Assembly (NCBI GenBank): GCA_947461985.1
Contig: CANHNT010000001.1
Location: forward strand, 1-32,374
Direction: 5' to 3'
Origin: Bacteroidota bacterium
Lineage (GTDB): Bacteria; Bacteroidota; Bacteroidia; Chitinophagales; Chitinophagaceae
DNA length: 32,374 nucleotides
Shown here: positions 1-7,807 of the stretch, piece by piece
Position numbering within the stretch: the stretch's first letter is position 1
How the letters are laid out: each line of letters opens with the position of its first letter
The notes under the pieces: generated by a model
Databases searched by the model: none
Seen by the model: only the letters and a program-made list of their open reading frames with translations
Told to the model about the DNA's origin: nothing
Translations under genes and position numbers: made by a program

Positions 1-132
1 TATTTTAAATGTTGTTACTAATTCTTCTTCGTTAGGATCTGGAGGAGTTGTTTTTTTACAAGATGATTGTGAAAATAATAATCCGAAAATTGATAATGTA
101 ATAATGCTTGTTGTTAAAATTGTATTTTTCAT
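1..132 (-). CDS. Partial lipoprotein, C-terminus beyond left edge
   Basis: Only the first 44 codons are in the window. The ATG at 132-130 begins a lipoprotein signal peptide: charged start, hydrophobic stretch, then a lipobox-like SQSSC with the Cys at about residue 25, followed by KKTTPPDPNEEELVTTFKI. The Pro/Glu segment followed by a beta-strand-like start resembles small lipoproteins encoded beside metal-type TonB receptors in Bacteroidota; this is a recollection of the family, not a search. The ATG overlaps the stop of the TonB receptor (ATGA, 132-129), so the two are probably translationally coupled. The likely location is the outer membrane or periplasmic face, as a partner of the receptor. 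Function is inferred from context only. Confidence 0.75.
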   Translation of the reverse strand, partial: MKNTILTTSIITLSIFGLLFSQSSCKKTTPPDPNEEELVTTFKI

Positions 133-2459
133 TTTTTTAAATTGTTTTTTAAATTTTTCATTTTTTGTTGAATAGGGATTGAAAGTCGAGTAAAAATGTT
201 TCGTCCAATTTCGTTGGCAAAATATCTATTTCGATTCATGTAATCTCGATAGGAAGTATTGAAAATATTTTGAATTCCGATATTGATAAATACATTTTTG
301 TATTCAATAATAAAATCGCTATTTGCCAAATAATAGGCTTTTGGAGGATTTACATAATCAGCATTCAAAGGGGCTCTTTTTTGTTGAAATGTGTAGCTAT
401 TATTCAACGACCATTTTATGTTGAAGAGTTTTTGTTTTAGTAAATTTAATTCTAAGGCATGCTCTATTCTTGCTGGGGGAATACCAACTAAGTATTTGTT
501 ATTACTAAGGTCTTTTGCTAATGTAATATTTGTTTTAAAGTGGTTTTGTATTTTCTTTAAAATGACAAATGAAGCCGAATATTCTACCCCACTAAAATTG
601 GCATTTACTTGAGAATAAGCAAAAGTAGGAAATGCACCCCTTATGGTAAGCGTAGCTGGTAATTTAGGTTGTAAATTAATATAATTTAAAATGTAGTTGT
701 TATAGAGAGTTAGCTCCATATCAACTTTATTTTTATAGTTAAAATCTACAGTAAGAGAGCTGTTGTAATTTCTTTCTGGTACTAAATTTTCATCACCAAT
801 TTCAAATGAAGCAGCACTGTGGTGAACGCCATTACTATATAACTCATTTACGAAAGGAGAACGCCATGCAGTTCCCACATTTGCGTGCAAAGTAAAATAA
901 GGAAATTGGTATCGAGTAGAAAAAGTACTTGCAAATCCGTTGTAAAAATGAGTTAAATTTGTAAGCACATTTTGTTTCCATTTTAATACCGAAAAATAAT
1001 TTACATCGTAGCGTATTCCTCCCTCAAAAGAAAAACGGTTTTTATGCCATTTTTCTACCAAATATAATCCTGTATTTATTCTTTCGTAATTTGGAATAAA
1101 ATAATTTCCATAATAATTATTTTTTTGTAGCGAAGACGATATGCCAAAATTCCCAGTAAATCGTTTAATGGGTTGGTGTTCAAAATTTACATCAAGAGCG
1201 TTTGAAAACAAATCAAAATTTAATGCAGGTTTGTAAGAACCATCGTCATTTTTTGTTTGAAGTGTTTTATCATATTCTTTACGAATGTTTTTTTGAAAAC
1301 CATATAAAATAGATAAATTGCCTCTGTTTTTTATGAAATAATTAAACTTCAACTTGGCTAAATAGTGCACCACATGCTGATAAGGAAAACCAATTTTGTA
1401 ACTAAATTGCGCACTGTCTGTTGGTTTTGTTGCATCAAATGCTGCATATAAATCGGTTAAATTACCAATGTGGGAACCTGCAAAAATTCCAATTTTGGTA
1501 TTAAAAATACTTTGGTAAAGTTCTACATTCCAATTATTTTTTTGGTAACCCAAAGCCAATGAATAATTTATTTCATTCATGCCTGTGTTCTTTAAAAAAT
1601 AAGAGGGCGTTTTTGTATTGCCACTTTTTTTATAGCTTCCTTGTATTCTATAATTTAGGTTTTTATTTTTCAGAAGATTTCCTTCAAGCATGCTCGAAAA
1701 ATTAAAACCTCTTCCATTCGTAAAACCTGCAATATTTATTTCACCATTTGTATTTTTTACTTTTAATATAGATGCAGGATTCACCAATATGATACCACCA
1801 ATAATATCGCTTCCATATCTTATGCTTTGTGCACCTTTAACTACCTCTATTTCTTTAGCCATGTTGGGGTCAATTTCGGGAGCATGTTCATTTCCCCATT
1901 GTTGACCTTCTTGCCTTATTTCATTATTCATAATAACCACTCTATTACTATGTAATCCTCTTATAACCGGCTTATTTATGTTATTTCCTGTGCTTAAATT
2001 ATAAACCCCATTTATTTTTTCTAACGATTTACCTAATGATTGCCCAATACTCATTTTTAAATCGTTTCCTTGCACCTTATTACTAACTGTAACATTTTCC
2101 CAATGAATTCTTGCACCTTTTACCATTACTTGATGCAAGGTATCTGTATGACAGTTTAAATAAATTGTCTTTGAAATGTTTTTATTAGATATAATAATTT
2201 GTTCTCGTTTTAGTTCATGATTTAAGTGTCTTGATACTAAAAAATAAGTACCATCACAAAGTCCTTTTAACACAAACTCACCGTTAGAATTTGTATTGGT
2301 TCCTATTGCTTTTCCTTCAATAAAAACAGCAACACTTTCAATAGGTAAACCTGATTGAGATTCTAATATGACACCTTTCAAAATATGGGTAAAATTGGTT
2401 TGAGCATTTGTATTTATAAAAAAATACAAATACAAAACACAAATAATAAATTGTTTCAA
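129..2459 (-). CDS. TonB-dependent outer-membrane receptor
   Basis: Outer-membrane active transporter driven by TonB. From the TTG at 2459 the product is about 776 aa. It has a signal peptide (residues 1-19, cut near NTNA|Q), a carboxypeptidase-regulatory-like domain (about 25-105, with GVILESQSGLPIESVAVFIE), a plug domain (about 115-225, with KPVIRGLHSNRVVIMNNE and VEVVKGAQSIRYGSD-like residues), then a beta-barrel ending near GRNIFTRLSIPI. The frame stays open to a TTG at 2543, but that longer version puts 28 non-signal residues ahead of the signal peptide and no ATG exists in frame, so TTG 2459 is preferred. The GQQWGNEHAPEIDP plug segment recalls zinc-type (ZnuD-like) receptors. The His-rich protein upstream and the coupled lipoprotein downstream support metal rather than sugar uptake; the actual substrate is not shown. 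Confidence 0.88.
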   Translation of the reverse strand: MKQFIICVLYLYFFINTNAQTNFTHILKGVILESQSGLPIESVAVFIEGKAIGTNTNSNGEFVLKGLCDGTYFLVSRHLNHELKREQIIISNKNISKTIYLNCHTDTLHQVMVKGARIHWENVTVSNKVQGNDLKMSIGQSLGKSLEKINGVYNLSTGNNINKPVIRGLHSNRVVIMNNEIRQEGQQWGNEHAPEIDPNMAKEIEVVKGAQSIRYGSDIIGGIILVNPASILKVKNTNGEINIAGFTNGRGFNFSSMLEGNLLKNKNLNYRIQGSYKKSGNTKTPSYFLKNTGMNEINYSLALGYQKNNWNVELYQSIFNTKIGIFAGSHIGNLTDLYAAFDATKPTDSAQFSYKIGFPYQHVVHYLAKLKFNYFIKNRGNLSILYGFQKNIRKEYDKTLQTKNDDGSYKPALNFDLFSNALDVNFEHQPIKRFTGNFGISSSLQKNNYYGNYFIPNYERINTGLYLVEKWHKNRFSFEGGIRYDVNYFSVLKWKQNVLTNLTHFYNGFASTFSTRYQFPYFTLHANVGTAWRSPFVNELYSNGVHHSAASFEIGDENLVPERNYNSSLTVDFNYKNKVDMELTLYNNYILNYINLQPKLPATLTIRGAFPTFAYSQVNANFSGVEYSASFVILKKIQNHFKTNITLAKDLSNNKYLVGIPPARIEHALELNLLKQKLFNIKWSLNNSYTFQQKRAPLNADYVNPPKAYYLANSDFIIEYKNVFINIGIQNIFNTSYRDYMNRNRYFANEIGRNIFTRLSIPIQQKMKNLKNNLKK

Positions 2460-2586
2460 AATATTTATTTTGTTTAAATTAATTAAAATAAAAATGGGTA
2501 AGCAATTTGCGAAATCACCAACAATGTAATTGAATTTCTTCAAATTATTTTTATTAGTGGTTATCGGTAAAATATGCTTTTATAAT

Positions 2587-2925
2587 TTAAACAAAAACAG
2601 GAGGTCCTCTTAACGAAAATGAAAGATTGACATTTTCATTTTTTACAAAACTATAAAGCTCAAATTTTGTATTAATTAAAAAAAGTTGATCTTGAATAAA
2701 ATCAAAAAAGGGAATTTCAAATGAAGGAGCCGAAAAATGTTGATCCACTTTTAATAATGCACAATGGTGGTGTTCTTTCTCGAAATGATGTACATTCGGA
2801 TTAACCACATGGTGATCGGTATCTGCATGATTGGTAAAAAGGTGCAACACCTCTTTGGGCGTAATGTAAAAACAAAACGCAACCAAAATAAAGCATGAAA
2901 AAAATCTTTTTATAGCCGTTGACAC
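2587..2925 (-). CDS. Small His-rich exported/membrane protein
   Basis: A 112-aa protein starting at GTG (2925). A hydrophobic segment at about residues 8-22 (FFSCFILVAFCFYI) is followed by PKEVLHLF and a stretch with ten His in 36 residues, including HH, HH and HHH groups and one Cys, and the protein ends in RGPPVFV. Small proteins of this shape, often ending in an RGPP- or RAPP-like motif, occur beside TonB receptors in Bacteroidota; this is from memory. Metal binding in the periplasm, or metal sensing, is the natural inference. It is first in the minus-strand operon and a TATCTTTG promoter-like element lies 6 bases before its GTG, so it may be nearly leaderless. No in-frame ATG exists, and the exact start is uncertain. 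Confidence 0.65.
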   Translation of the reverse strand: MSTAIKRFFSCFILVAFCFYITPKEVLHLFTNHADTDHHVVNPNVHHFEKEHHHCALLKVDQHFSAPSFEIPFFDFIQDQLFLINTKFELYSFVKNENVNLSFSLRGPPVFV

Positions 2926-2930
2926 AATAG

Positions 2931-2938
2931 CAAAGATA
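2931..2938 (-). promoter_or_regulatory. Bacteroidota -7 element (TATCTTTG) for metal operon
   Basis: The minus strand reads TATCTTTG, an exact match to the TAnnTTTG consensus of the primary sigma factor in Bacteroidota. It lies just ahead of the GTG of the His-rich protein. No clear -33 TTG is present at the usual distance. If used, transcription would begin almost at the start codon. Confidence 0.4.
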
Positions 2939-3026
2939 GTTTAAGATTAATAACTGTAGTATAAAGTTGTTATATAATAATATTCTCTGACAATTCCATG
3001 ACAAAAATATATTTTTTAATAAAAAA

Positions 3027-3042
3027 CATGATTTTTATCATG
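3027..3042. promoter_or_regulatory. FNR/CRP-like palindrome upstream of actA
   Basis: The sequence CATGATTTTTATCATG is a perfect inverted repeat (CATGAT, four T, ATCATG). Its core TGAT-N4-ATCA matches the half-site pattern of the Crp/Fnr family. It lies in the spacer between the minus-strand metal operon and actA, centred about 121 bases before the actA ATG. Binding by a regulator is inferred. Confidence 0.4.
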
Positions 3043-3111
3043 CTATAAATGTTATAAATAAAGCATTAAAAAAAAATCCACAAATGTGTATAAACTTTAA
3101 AAATCGTAACT

Positions 3112-3119
3112 TACATTTG
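3112..3119 (+). promoter_or_regulatory. Bacteroidota -7 element (TACATTTG) for act operon
   Basis: TACATTTG matches TAnnTTTG and lies 36 bases before the actA ATG, which would leave a leader of about 30 bases. No good -33 TTG is visible, so the promoter may need an activator. Confidence 0.45.
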
Positions 3120-3155
3120 CACACATTCGATTTAACACAAAATTATATTTAACTG

Positions 3156-4433
3156 ATGTTAAGTTATTTACAACACATGGTAAAAGATTTAAAAGGATAC
3201 GCTCTGATAGTAGTATTTATACTGCTAAATTCATTTCAAACATTCGCTGCTCCAGACGGGAAAGCGTTGTTTCAGGCTAATTGTGCCTCATGCCATAACC
3301 CTTTAAAAGACGCAACTGGTCCTGCTTTGAAAGGAGTAACGGGTCGTGTTCCTAATAAAGAATGGATTTATAAATGGATCAAAAATTCAGCAGCTGTTAT
3401 CGCTTCTGGCGATAAATATGCCAATGATCTATACAATAAGTGGAATAAAACAGCAATGACTGCTTTTCCTAGTTTATCAAACGAAGAAATAGATGCGATT
3501 GTCAAATATGTAGATGACTATCAAGCACCAGTTACTGCTACAGCGCAAACCCCTGCTGCTGGAGAATCTAAAGACAGTGGAGACAATACTCTATTATATG
3601 CAATATTATCTATTGTATTGTTGATTGCCATATTTGTATTAACGCAAGTAAACAAAGTATTAAGTCGATCTACAAATGTAAAAGCAGGTTTACCTTCACC
3701 AAAAGATGTACCTTTTTTACGAAATAAAGTAGTGTTGGCTATTTTAGCAATAATTGCTGTAGTTGGTATTGGTATTTGGATGACGAACGGAGCAGATTTA
3801 GGTCGTCAAAAAAATTATATGCCAGAACAACCTATTTTTTACTCGCATAAAGTGCATGCAGGTATCAATCAAATCAATTGCTTGTATTGCCACAGTGGTG
3901 CAGAAAAAGGCAAACACGCAATGATACCTTCAACTAATGTTTGTATGAACTGCCATAAACAAATCAACGAATACACGGGAGCAGAAACACACCCGTTAGT
4001 GAATTTAGAAGGTAAAAAAGTAGATGGTACTGCTGAAATTAAAAAATTGTATGATTATGCAGGTTGGGATCCTGTGAAAAAAGATTACAAACGCAATGCA
4101 GCAGGCGAAATTCAAGCAAAACCTATAGAGTGGGTTAAAATTCATAATTTACCAGATCACGTTTATTTTAATCACTCATTACACGTAGTGTCAGGTAAAG
4201 TAGCTTGTCAACGTTGTCATGGAGGTATTCAAGAAATGGATGAAGTGTACCAATTTACCGATTTAAGCATGGGTTGGTGTATTAATTGCCACAGAGAAAC
4301 GAAAGTTCAATTTGTTGATAATAATTACTATTCTATCTTCCAAAAATATCATGACGAAATTAAAGAAGGCAAGCGTGAGGATGTAAAAGTGAGTGATATT
4401 GGTGGTTTGGAATGTCAAAAATGTCATTATTAA
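3156..4433 (+). CDS. actA: ACIII subunit ActA, hexaheme cytochrome c fusion
   Basis: Electron-transfer subunit of Alternative Complex III, on the periplasmic face. It has six CxxCH motifs. One is in an N-terminal cytochrome c domain (C43-H47, with Met101 in TAMTAFP as likely sixth ligand). Five are in the C-terminal part (H246, H267, H355, H379, H424). Between them lie two membrane segments (about 145-163 and 191-209) joined by a basic loop, which places both heme domains in the periplasm. A signal peptide ends near FQTFA. The second Met (ATG at 3177) gives a more compact signal peptide and is a possible start; 3156 leaves a leader that fits the promoter. ActA of Rhodothermus is described as pentaheme, so the N-terminal domain is an addition that I recall as common in Bacteroidota. 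First gene of the act-cox operon. Confidence 0.95.
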   Translation: MLSYLQHMVKDLKGYALIVVFILLNSFQTFAAPDGKALFQANCASCHNPLKDATGPALKGVTGRVPNKEWIYKWIKNSAAVIASGDKYANDLYNKWNKTAMTAFPSLSNEEIDAIVKYVDDYQAPVTATAQTPAAGESKDSGDNTLLYAILSIVLLIAIFVLTQVNKVLSRSTNVKAGLPSPKDVPFLRNKVVLAILAIIAVVGIGIWMTNGADLGRQKNYMPEQPIFYSHKVHAGINQINCLYCHSGAEKGKHAMIPSTNVCMNCHKQINEYTGAETHPLVNLEGKKVDGTAEIKKLYDYAGWDPVKKDYKRNAAGEIQAKPIEWVKIHNLPDHVYFNHSLHVVSGKVACQRCHGGIQEMDEVYQFTDLSMGWCINCHRETKVQFVDNNYYSIFQKYHDEIKEGKREDVKVSDIGGLECQKCHY

Positions 4434-4553
4434 TTTGATGATTTGAAAATTGGCGATTTGATAATAAATAAAATTTGAAATAATTGTGTCGAGTGTTGTA
4501 AGGCAGAAAATAAAACTGACAACCGACAACCGACATCTGACATCTAATAAAAT
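4434..4553. repeat. actA-actB spacer with 7-base-period repeats
   Basis: The 120-base spacer has no gene. At 4516-4543 there are four consecutive heptamers fitting C[CT]GACA[AT]. A second, looser 7-base pattern of ATTTGA/AATTGG units lies at about 4439-4464. Open frames across it on the minus strand only translate the repeats (CQMSVVGCQ-like and NHQ-like peptides). Confidence 0.7.
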
Positions 4554-7500
4554 ATGAGCAAGAAACAATATTGGAAAGGACTGGAGGAATTAAATCCGAC
4601 AACAGAATTCAAACAAAAAGCAAGCAACGAATTTGCTGAAGAATTGCCAATGGGTGATTTTGAAAGCCTAGCTACTGCGCCTGCTTCTCGTCGTGATTTC
4701 TTAAAATATTTAGGTTTTAGCACGGCTGCTGCTACCTTGGTGGCAAGTTGTGAAATGCCTGTTCGTAAAGCAATTCCTTATGCTATCAAGCCAGAAAACG
4801 TAACACCTGGTGTACCTTTAATGTATGCATCTACGTTTATGGATGCAGGTGAAGCAGTTCCTGTTTTAGTAAAAACTCGTGAAGGTCGTCCTATCAAAAT
4901 TGAAGGAAATCCTGATAGTCCGATTACAAAAGGAGGAACTACAGCTCGAATTCAAGGTTCTGTATTAAATTTATATGACGCAACTCGTTTAAAATTTCCT
5001 CAAATTGACAAAAAAGAAGCAACTTGGGAAGCTGTTGACAAATTAGTTACTACAGCGTTAGCAGGTTTAGGAGGTTCCTCTTTATACTTAGTTTCTTCAA
5101 CTGTTAATAGCGAAACTACCTTAAACGCAATCAGTCAGTTTCAAGCAAAATATCCAACTGCAAAACACGTAATGTACGATGCAGTTTCTTATAGTGGAAT
5201 GTTAGATGCTAATTTATCATCATTTGGTAAAAGAGCGATTCCTACCTATCGTTTCGATAATGCAAAAACAATTGTAAGTATTGGAGCAGACTTTTTAGGG
5301 ACTTGGTTAACGCCTGAAGTAAACGCAAAACAATATGCTTACGGTAGAAAAATTAGCGCAAAAAACCTAAACATGAGCAAACATTACCAATTAGAAGGTA
5401 TGATGAGCTTAACAGGGAGTAGTGCTGATGAACGTTATACTTGCAAACCATCTCAATATGGTGCCATTGCAGTAGGAATTTTAAATGCTTTAAATGGTGG
5501 TTCAGCAAGTTTGACACCAACATTAAACGAGGCTATTAAAAAAATTGCGGCTGATTTAAATGCACACAAAGGAAATGCTTTAGTAGTTTGCGGTAGCAAT
5601 GATGCAAGTGTACAAACTATAGTAAATGCAATCAATAATGCAATTGGAGCCATTGGAACAACGGTTTCATTTGCAACAACAAATAATAGTAAAAAAGGAA
5701 ATGATACAGAAATGAATGCTTTCGTTGACGCTTTAAAAGGTGGTCAAGTTGGAGGTGTGCTATTTTTTGATTGTAACCCTGTATATGAATTAGCAAACGG
5801 AAAAATGATTGGAGAGAAATTAGCTTCAGTTAAATTGTCTGTTTCATTTAATGATAGAATGGACGAAACAACACAATTGTGTAAAGTGGCTGCTCCTTCT
5901 AATCATTGGTTAGAAAGTTGGGGTGATGCTGAAGCATTCAGTGGTTACACAACGTTTATTCAACCAACAATCAATCCATTATTTAAAACACGTGCATTTG
6001 AAGAAAGTTTAATGCATTGGGCTGGAAACACGGTTTCTCATTATGATTTTGTTAAAAATTATTGGATGAGCAAATTGGGTGGTCAAGTAGCATTTGATAC
6101 TGCCATTCAAACCGGCTTAGTAACTACGAACGAAGTGACAATGGCTAGTGCTGCTTTCATTGGAAATGTAGCTGATGCAACATCTAAAATTGCTGCTATT
6201 AAAGGTGGTAAATACGAATTAGTTATCTACGAAAAAGTAGGAATTGGTCGTGGTGGTGCATGGAGTAACAATCCTTGGTTACAAGAAATGCCTGATCCGA
6301 TTACAAAATGTACTTGGGACAATTACGTAATCATGTCGCCTAACAAAGCAAAAGAGTTAGGGGCTGAACATACCGACTTAAATGAAGTTGAAAGACCGAA
6401 ACACGTTTTTTCAATTAAAGCAAATGGGGTTGAAGTTAAATTGCCTGTTTTAGTGGTGCCAGGTATGCACGACGAAGTGGTAGCAATAGCTGTTGGTTAT
6501 GGTCGTGATAAAGGAGTTGGTAAAGCAGCATATGCAAAAGATGTAAAAATGGGAGAAAATGTATATCCAATGGTATCGAAAGATGCTAACGGAAATGCAA
6601 GCTTCTATGCTTATAATGTGGAAATAGCAACAACAAAAGAAATGTATCCTTTGGCTATTACACAAACACATCATACCTATCAAGCAGATAGACCAATTAT
6701 TCATGAATTTACATTTGATGAATTCAAGAAAAATCCTGCTGAATTGTATGATGAAAGAAAACATGAATTTGAACATTTCACGCATAGTTTTGATGCCCCT
6801 CATGGTGAGCATGGAGCAGCACATGGAGCGGCAGCTGTTGCACATGAGCCTTCAAAAGCAGATGACGATTGGCAAAAAGCATACAGAGAAAATGGAACCT
6901 TATATCCTAATCATGAAGCATTAGGAATGAAATGGGGTATGAGTATTGATTTGTCAAGTTGTATAGGTTGTGGTGCTTGTACAATTGCTTGTCAAGCAGA
7001 AAACAATGTTTCGGTAGTTGGTAAAGATCAAGTGATGAAAGCGCATGATATGCACTGGATTCGTATTGATCGATATTTTGCTGGAGATCCTTCAAAACCA
7101 GATTCTATTCAAACATTATTCCAACCAATGATTTGCCAACACTGTGACAATGCTCCTTGTGAGAATGTTTGTCCAGTAAACGCTAGTAATCATAGTAGTG
7201 AGGGAATTAATCAAATGGCTTATAACCGTTGTATTGGTACAAGATATTGTGCTAACAACTGTCCTTATAAAGTACGTCGTTTTAACTGGAGAGATTGGAA
7301 TGAAGCAGATTGCTTTGAAGATAATGTGTTTGAAGATGGTCGTAGAGATGATATGAATGACAACATTACTCGTATGGTTTTAAACCCTGATGTTACAGTA
7401 AGAAGTAGAGGAGTGATGGAAAAATGTAGTTTTTGTGTGCAACGTCTAGTTGGTGCAAAAGCTACAGCTAAAAAAGAAGGAAGAACGATGAGAGATGGCG

Positions 7501-7742
7501 AAGCAAAAGTTGCTTGTCAACAATCTTGTCCTACAGATGCAATTGTTTTTGGAAATGTAAATGACAGAGAAAGTAATATCTTCAAAATTCGATATGAAGA
7601 GCAAAAAGAACGTGTATTCCATGTATTAGAAGAAATTCATACGTTACCAAACGTGAATTATTTATCTAAAATTAGAAACACAAATGTTTTATCAGGTGCT
7701 CATCATAAAGAAGAAGAAAAACACGAATCAGTAAAAGCGTAA
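4554..7742 (+). CDS. actB: ACIII subunit ActB, Fe-S/molybdopterin-like
   Basis: Large periplasmic subunit of Alternative Complex III, 1062 aa, fusing a molybdopterin-oxidoreductase-like domain (about 75-740) to a four-cluster ferredoxin-like domain (about 795-1030). The N-terminus has a twin-arginine signal (SRRDFLKYLG, R46-R47) and then VASC with Cys66, so it is probably exported by Tat and possibly lipid-anchored. Fe-S cysteines: C803, C806, C809, C813; C861, C864, C869, C873; C893, C899, C903; C958, C961, C988, C992. The third group has CIGTRYC in place of a four-Cys spacing, fitting a 3Fe-4S site; known ActB carries three 4Fe-4S and one 3Fe-4S cluster. The Mo-like domain in this family binds no cofactor. 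A His/Ala-rich linker (about 742-762) joins the two halves. Confidence 0.96.
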   Translation: MSKKQYWKGLEELNPTTEFKQKASNEFAEELPMGDFESLATAPASRRDFLKYLGFSTAAATLVASCEMPVRKAIPYAIKPENVTPGVPLMYASTFMDAGEAVPVLVKTREGRPIKIEGNPDSPITKGGTTARIQGSVLNLYDATRLKFPQIDKKEATWEAVDKLVTTALAGLGGSSLYLVSSTVNSETTLNAISQFQAKYPTAKHVMYDAVSYSGMLDANLSSFGKRAIPTYRFDNAKTIVSIGADFLGTWLTPEVNAKQYAYGRKISAKNLNMSKHYQLEGMMSLTGSSADERYTCKPSQYGAIAVGILNALNGGSASLTPTLNEAIKKIAADLNAHKGNALVVCGSNDASVQTIVNAINNAIGAIGTTVSFATTNNSKKGNDTEMNAFVDALKGGQVGGVLFFDCNPVYELANGKMIGEKLASVKLSVSFNDRMDETTQLCKVAAPSNHWLESWGDAEAFSGYTTFIQPTINPLFKTRAFEESLMHWAGNTVSHYDFVKNYWMSKLGGQVAFDTAIQTGLVTTNEVTMASAAFIGNVADATSKIAAIKGGKYELVIYEKVGIGRGGAWSNNPWLQEMPDPITKCTWDNYVIMSPNKAKELGAEHTDLNEVERPKHVFSIKANGVEVKLPVLVVPGMHDEVVAIAVGYGRDKGVGKAAYAKDVKMGENVYPMVSKDANGNASFYAYNVEIATTKEMYPLAITQTHHTYQADRPIIHEFTFDEFKKNPAELYDERKHEFEHFTHSFDAPHGEHGAAHGAAAVAHEPSKADDDWQKAYRENGTLYPNHEALGMKWGMSIDLSSCIGCGACTIACQAENNVSVVGKDQVMKAHDMHWIRIDRYFAGDPSKPDSIQTLFQPMICQHCDNAPCENVCPVNASNHSSEGINQMAYNRCIGTRYCANNCPYKVRRFNWRDWNEADCFEDNVFEDGRRDDMNDNITRMVLNPDVTVRSRGVMEKCSFCVQRLVGAKATAKKEGRTMRDGEAKVACQQSCPTDAIVFGNVNDRESNIFKIRYEEQKERVFHVLEEIHTLPNVNYLSKIRNTNVLSGAHHKEEEKHESVKA

Positions 7743-7773
7743 ATAACAAATCATCATTAATAAAAAATTGAAT

Positions 7774-7790
7774 AATTGTTTAAAACAATT
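7774..7790. repeat. Short inverted repeat in actB-actC spacer
   Basis: AATTGTT, three bases, AACAATT. It forms a weak AT-only hairpin inside the operon. No T-run follows, so it is not a convincing terminator; mRNA processing is possible. Confidence 0.35.
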
Positions 7791-7807
7791 TGAAAAAATA
7801 AATAAGT

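Noticed and set aside
2801..3004. 67-codon minus-strand frame
   Set aside because: It overlaps the His-rich protein in another frame and crosses its promoter region; no domain or signal peptide pattern.
4263..4602. Minus-strand frames over the actA-actB spacer
   Set aside because: They only translate the 7-base-period repeats and the ends of actA and actB.
6450..6845. 131-codon open frame on the minus strand
   Set aside because: It lies wholly inside actB in the antisense direction, and its product is a Cys/Met/His-rich low-complexity string with no start context.
4554..7742. ActB as an active molybdenum oxidoreductase
   Set aside because: The ActB context, C-terminal Fe-S domain and act operon show it is the ACIII subunit, whose Mo-like domain is known to bind no cofactor.
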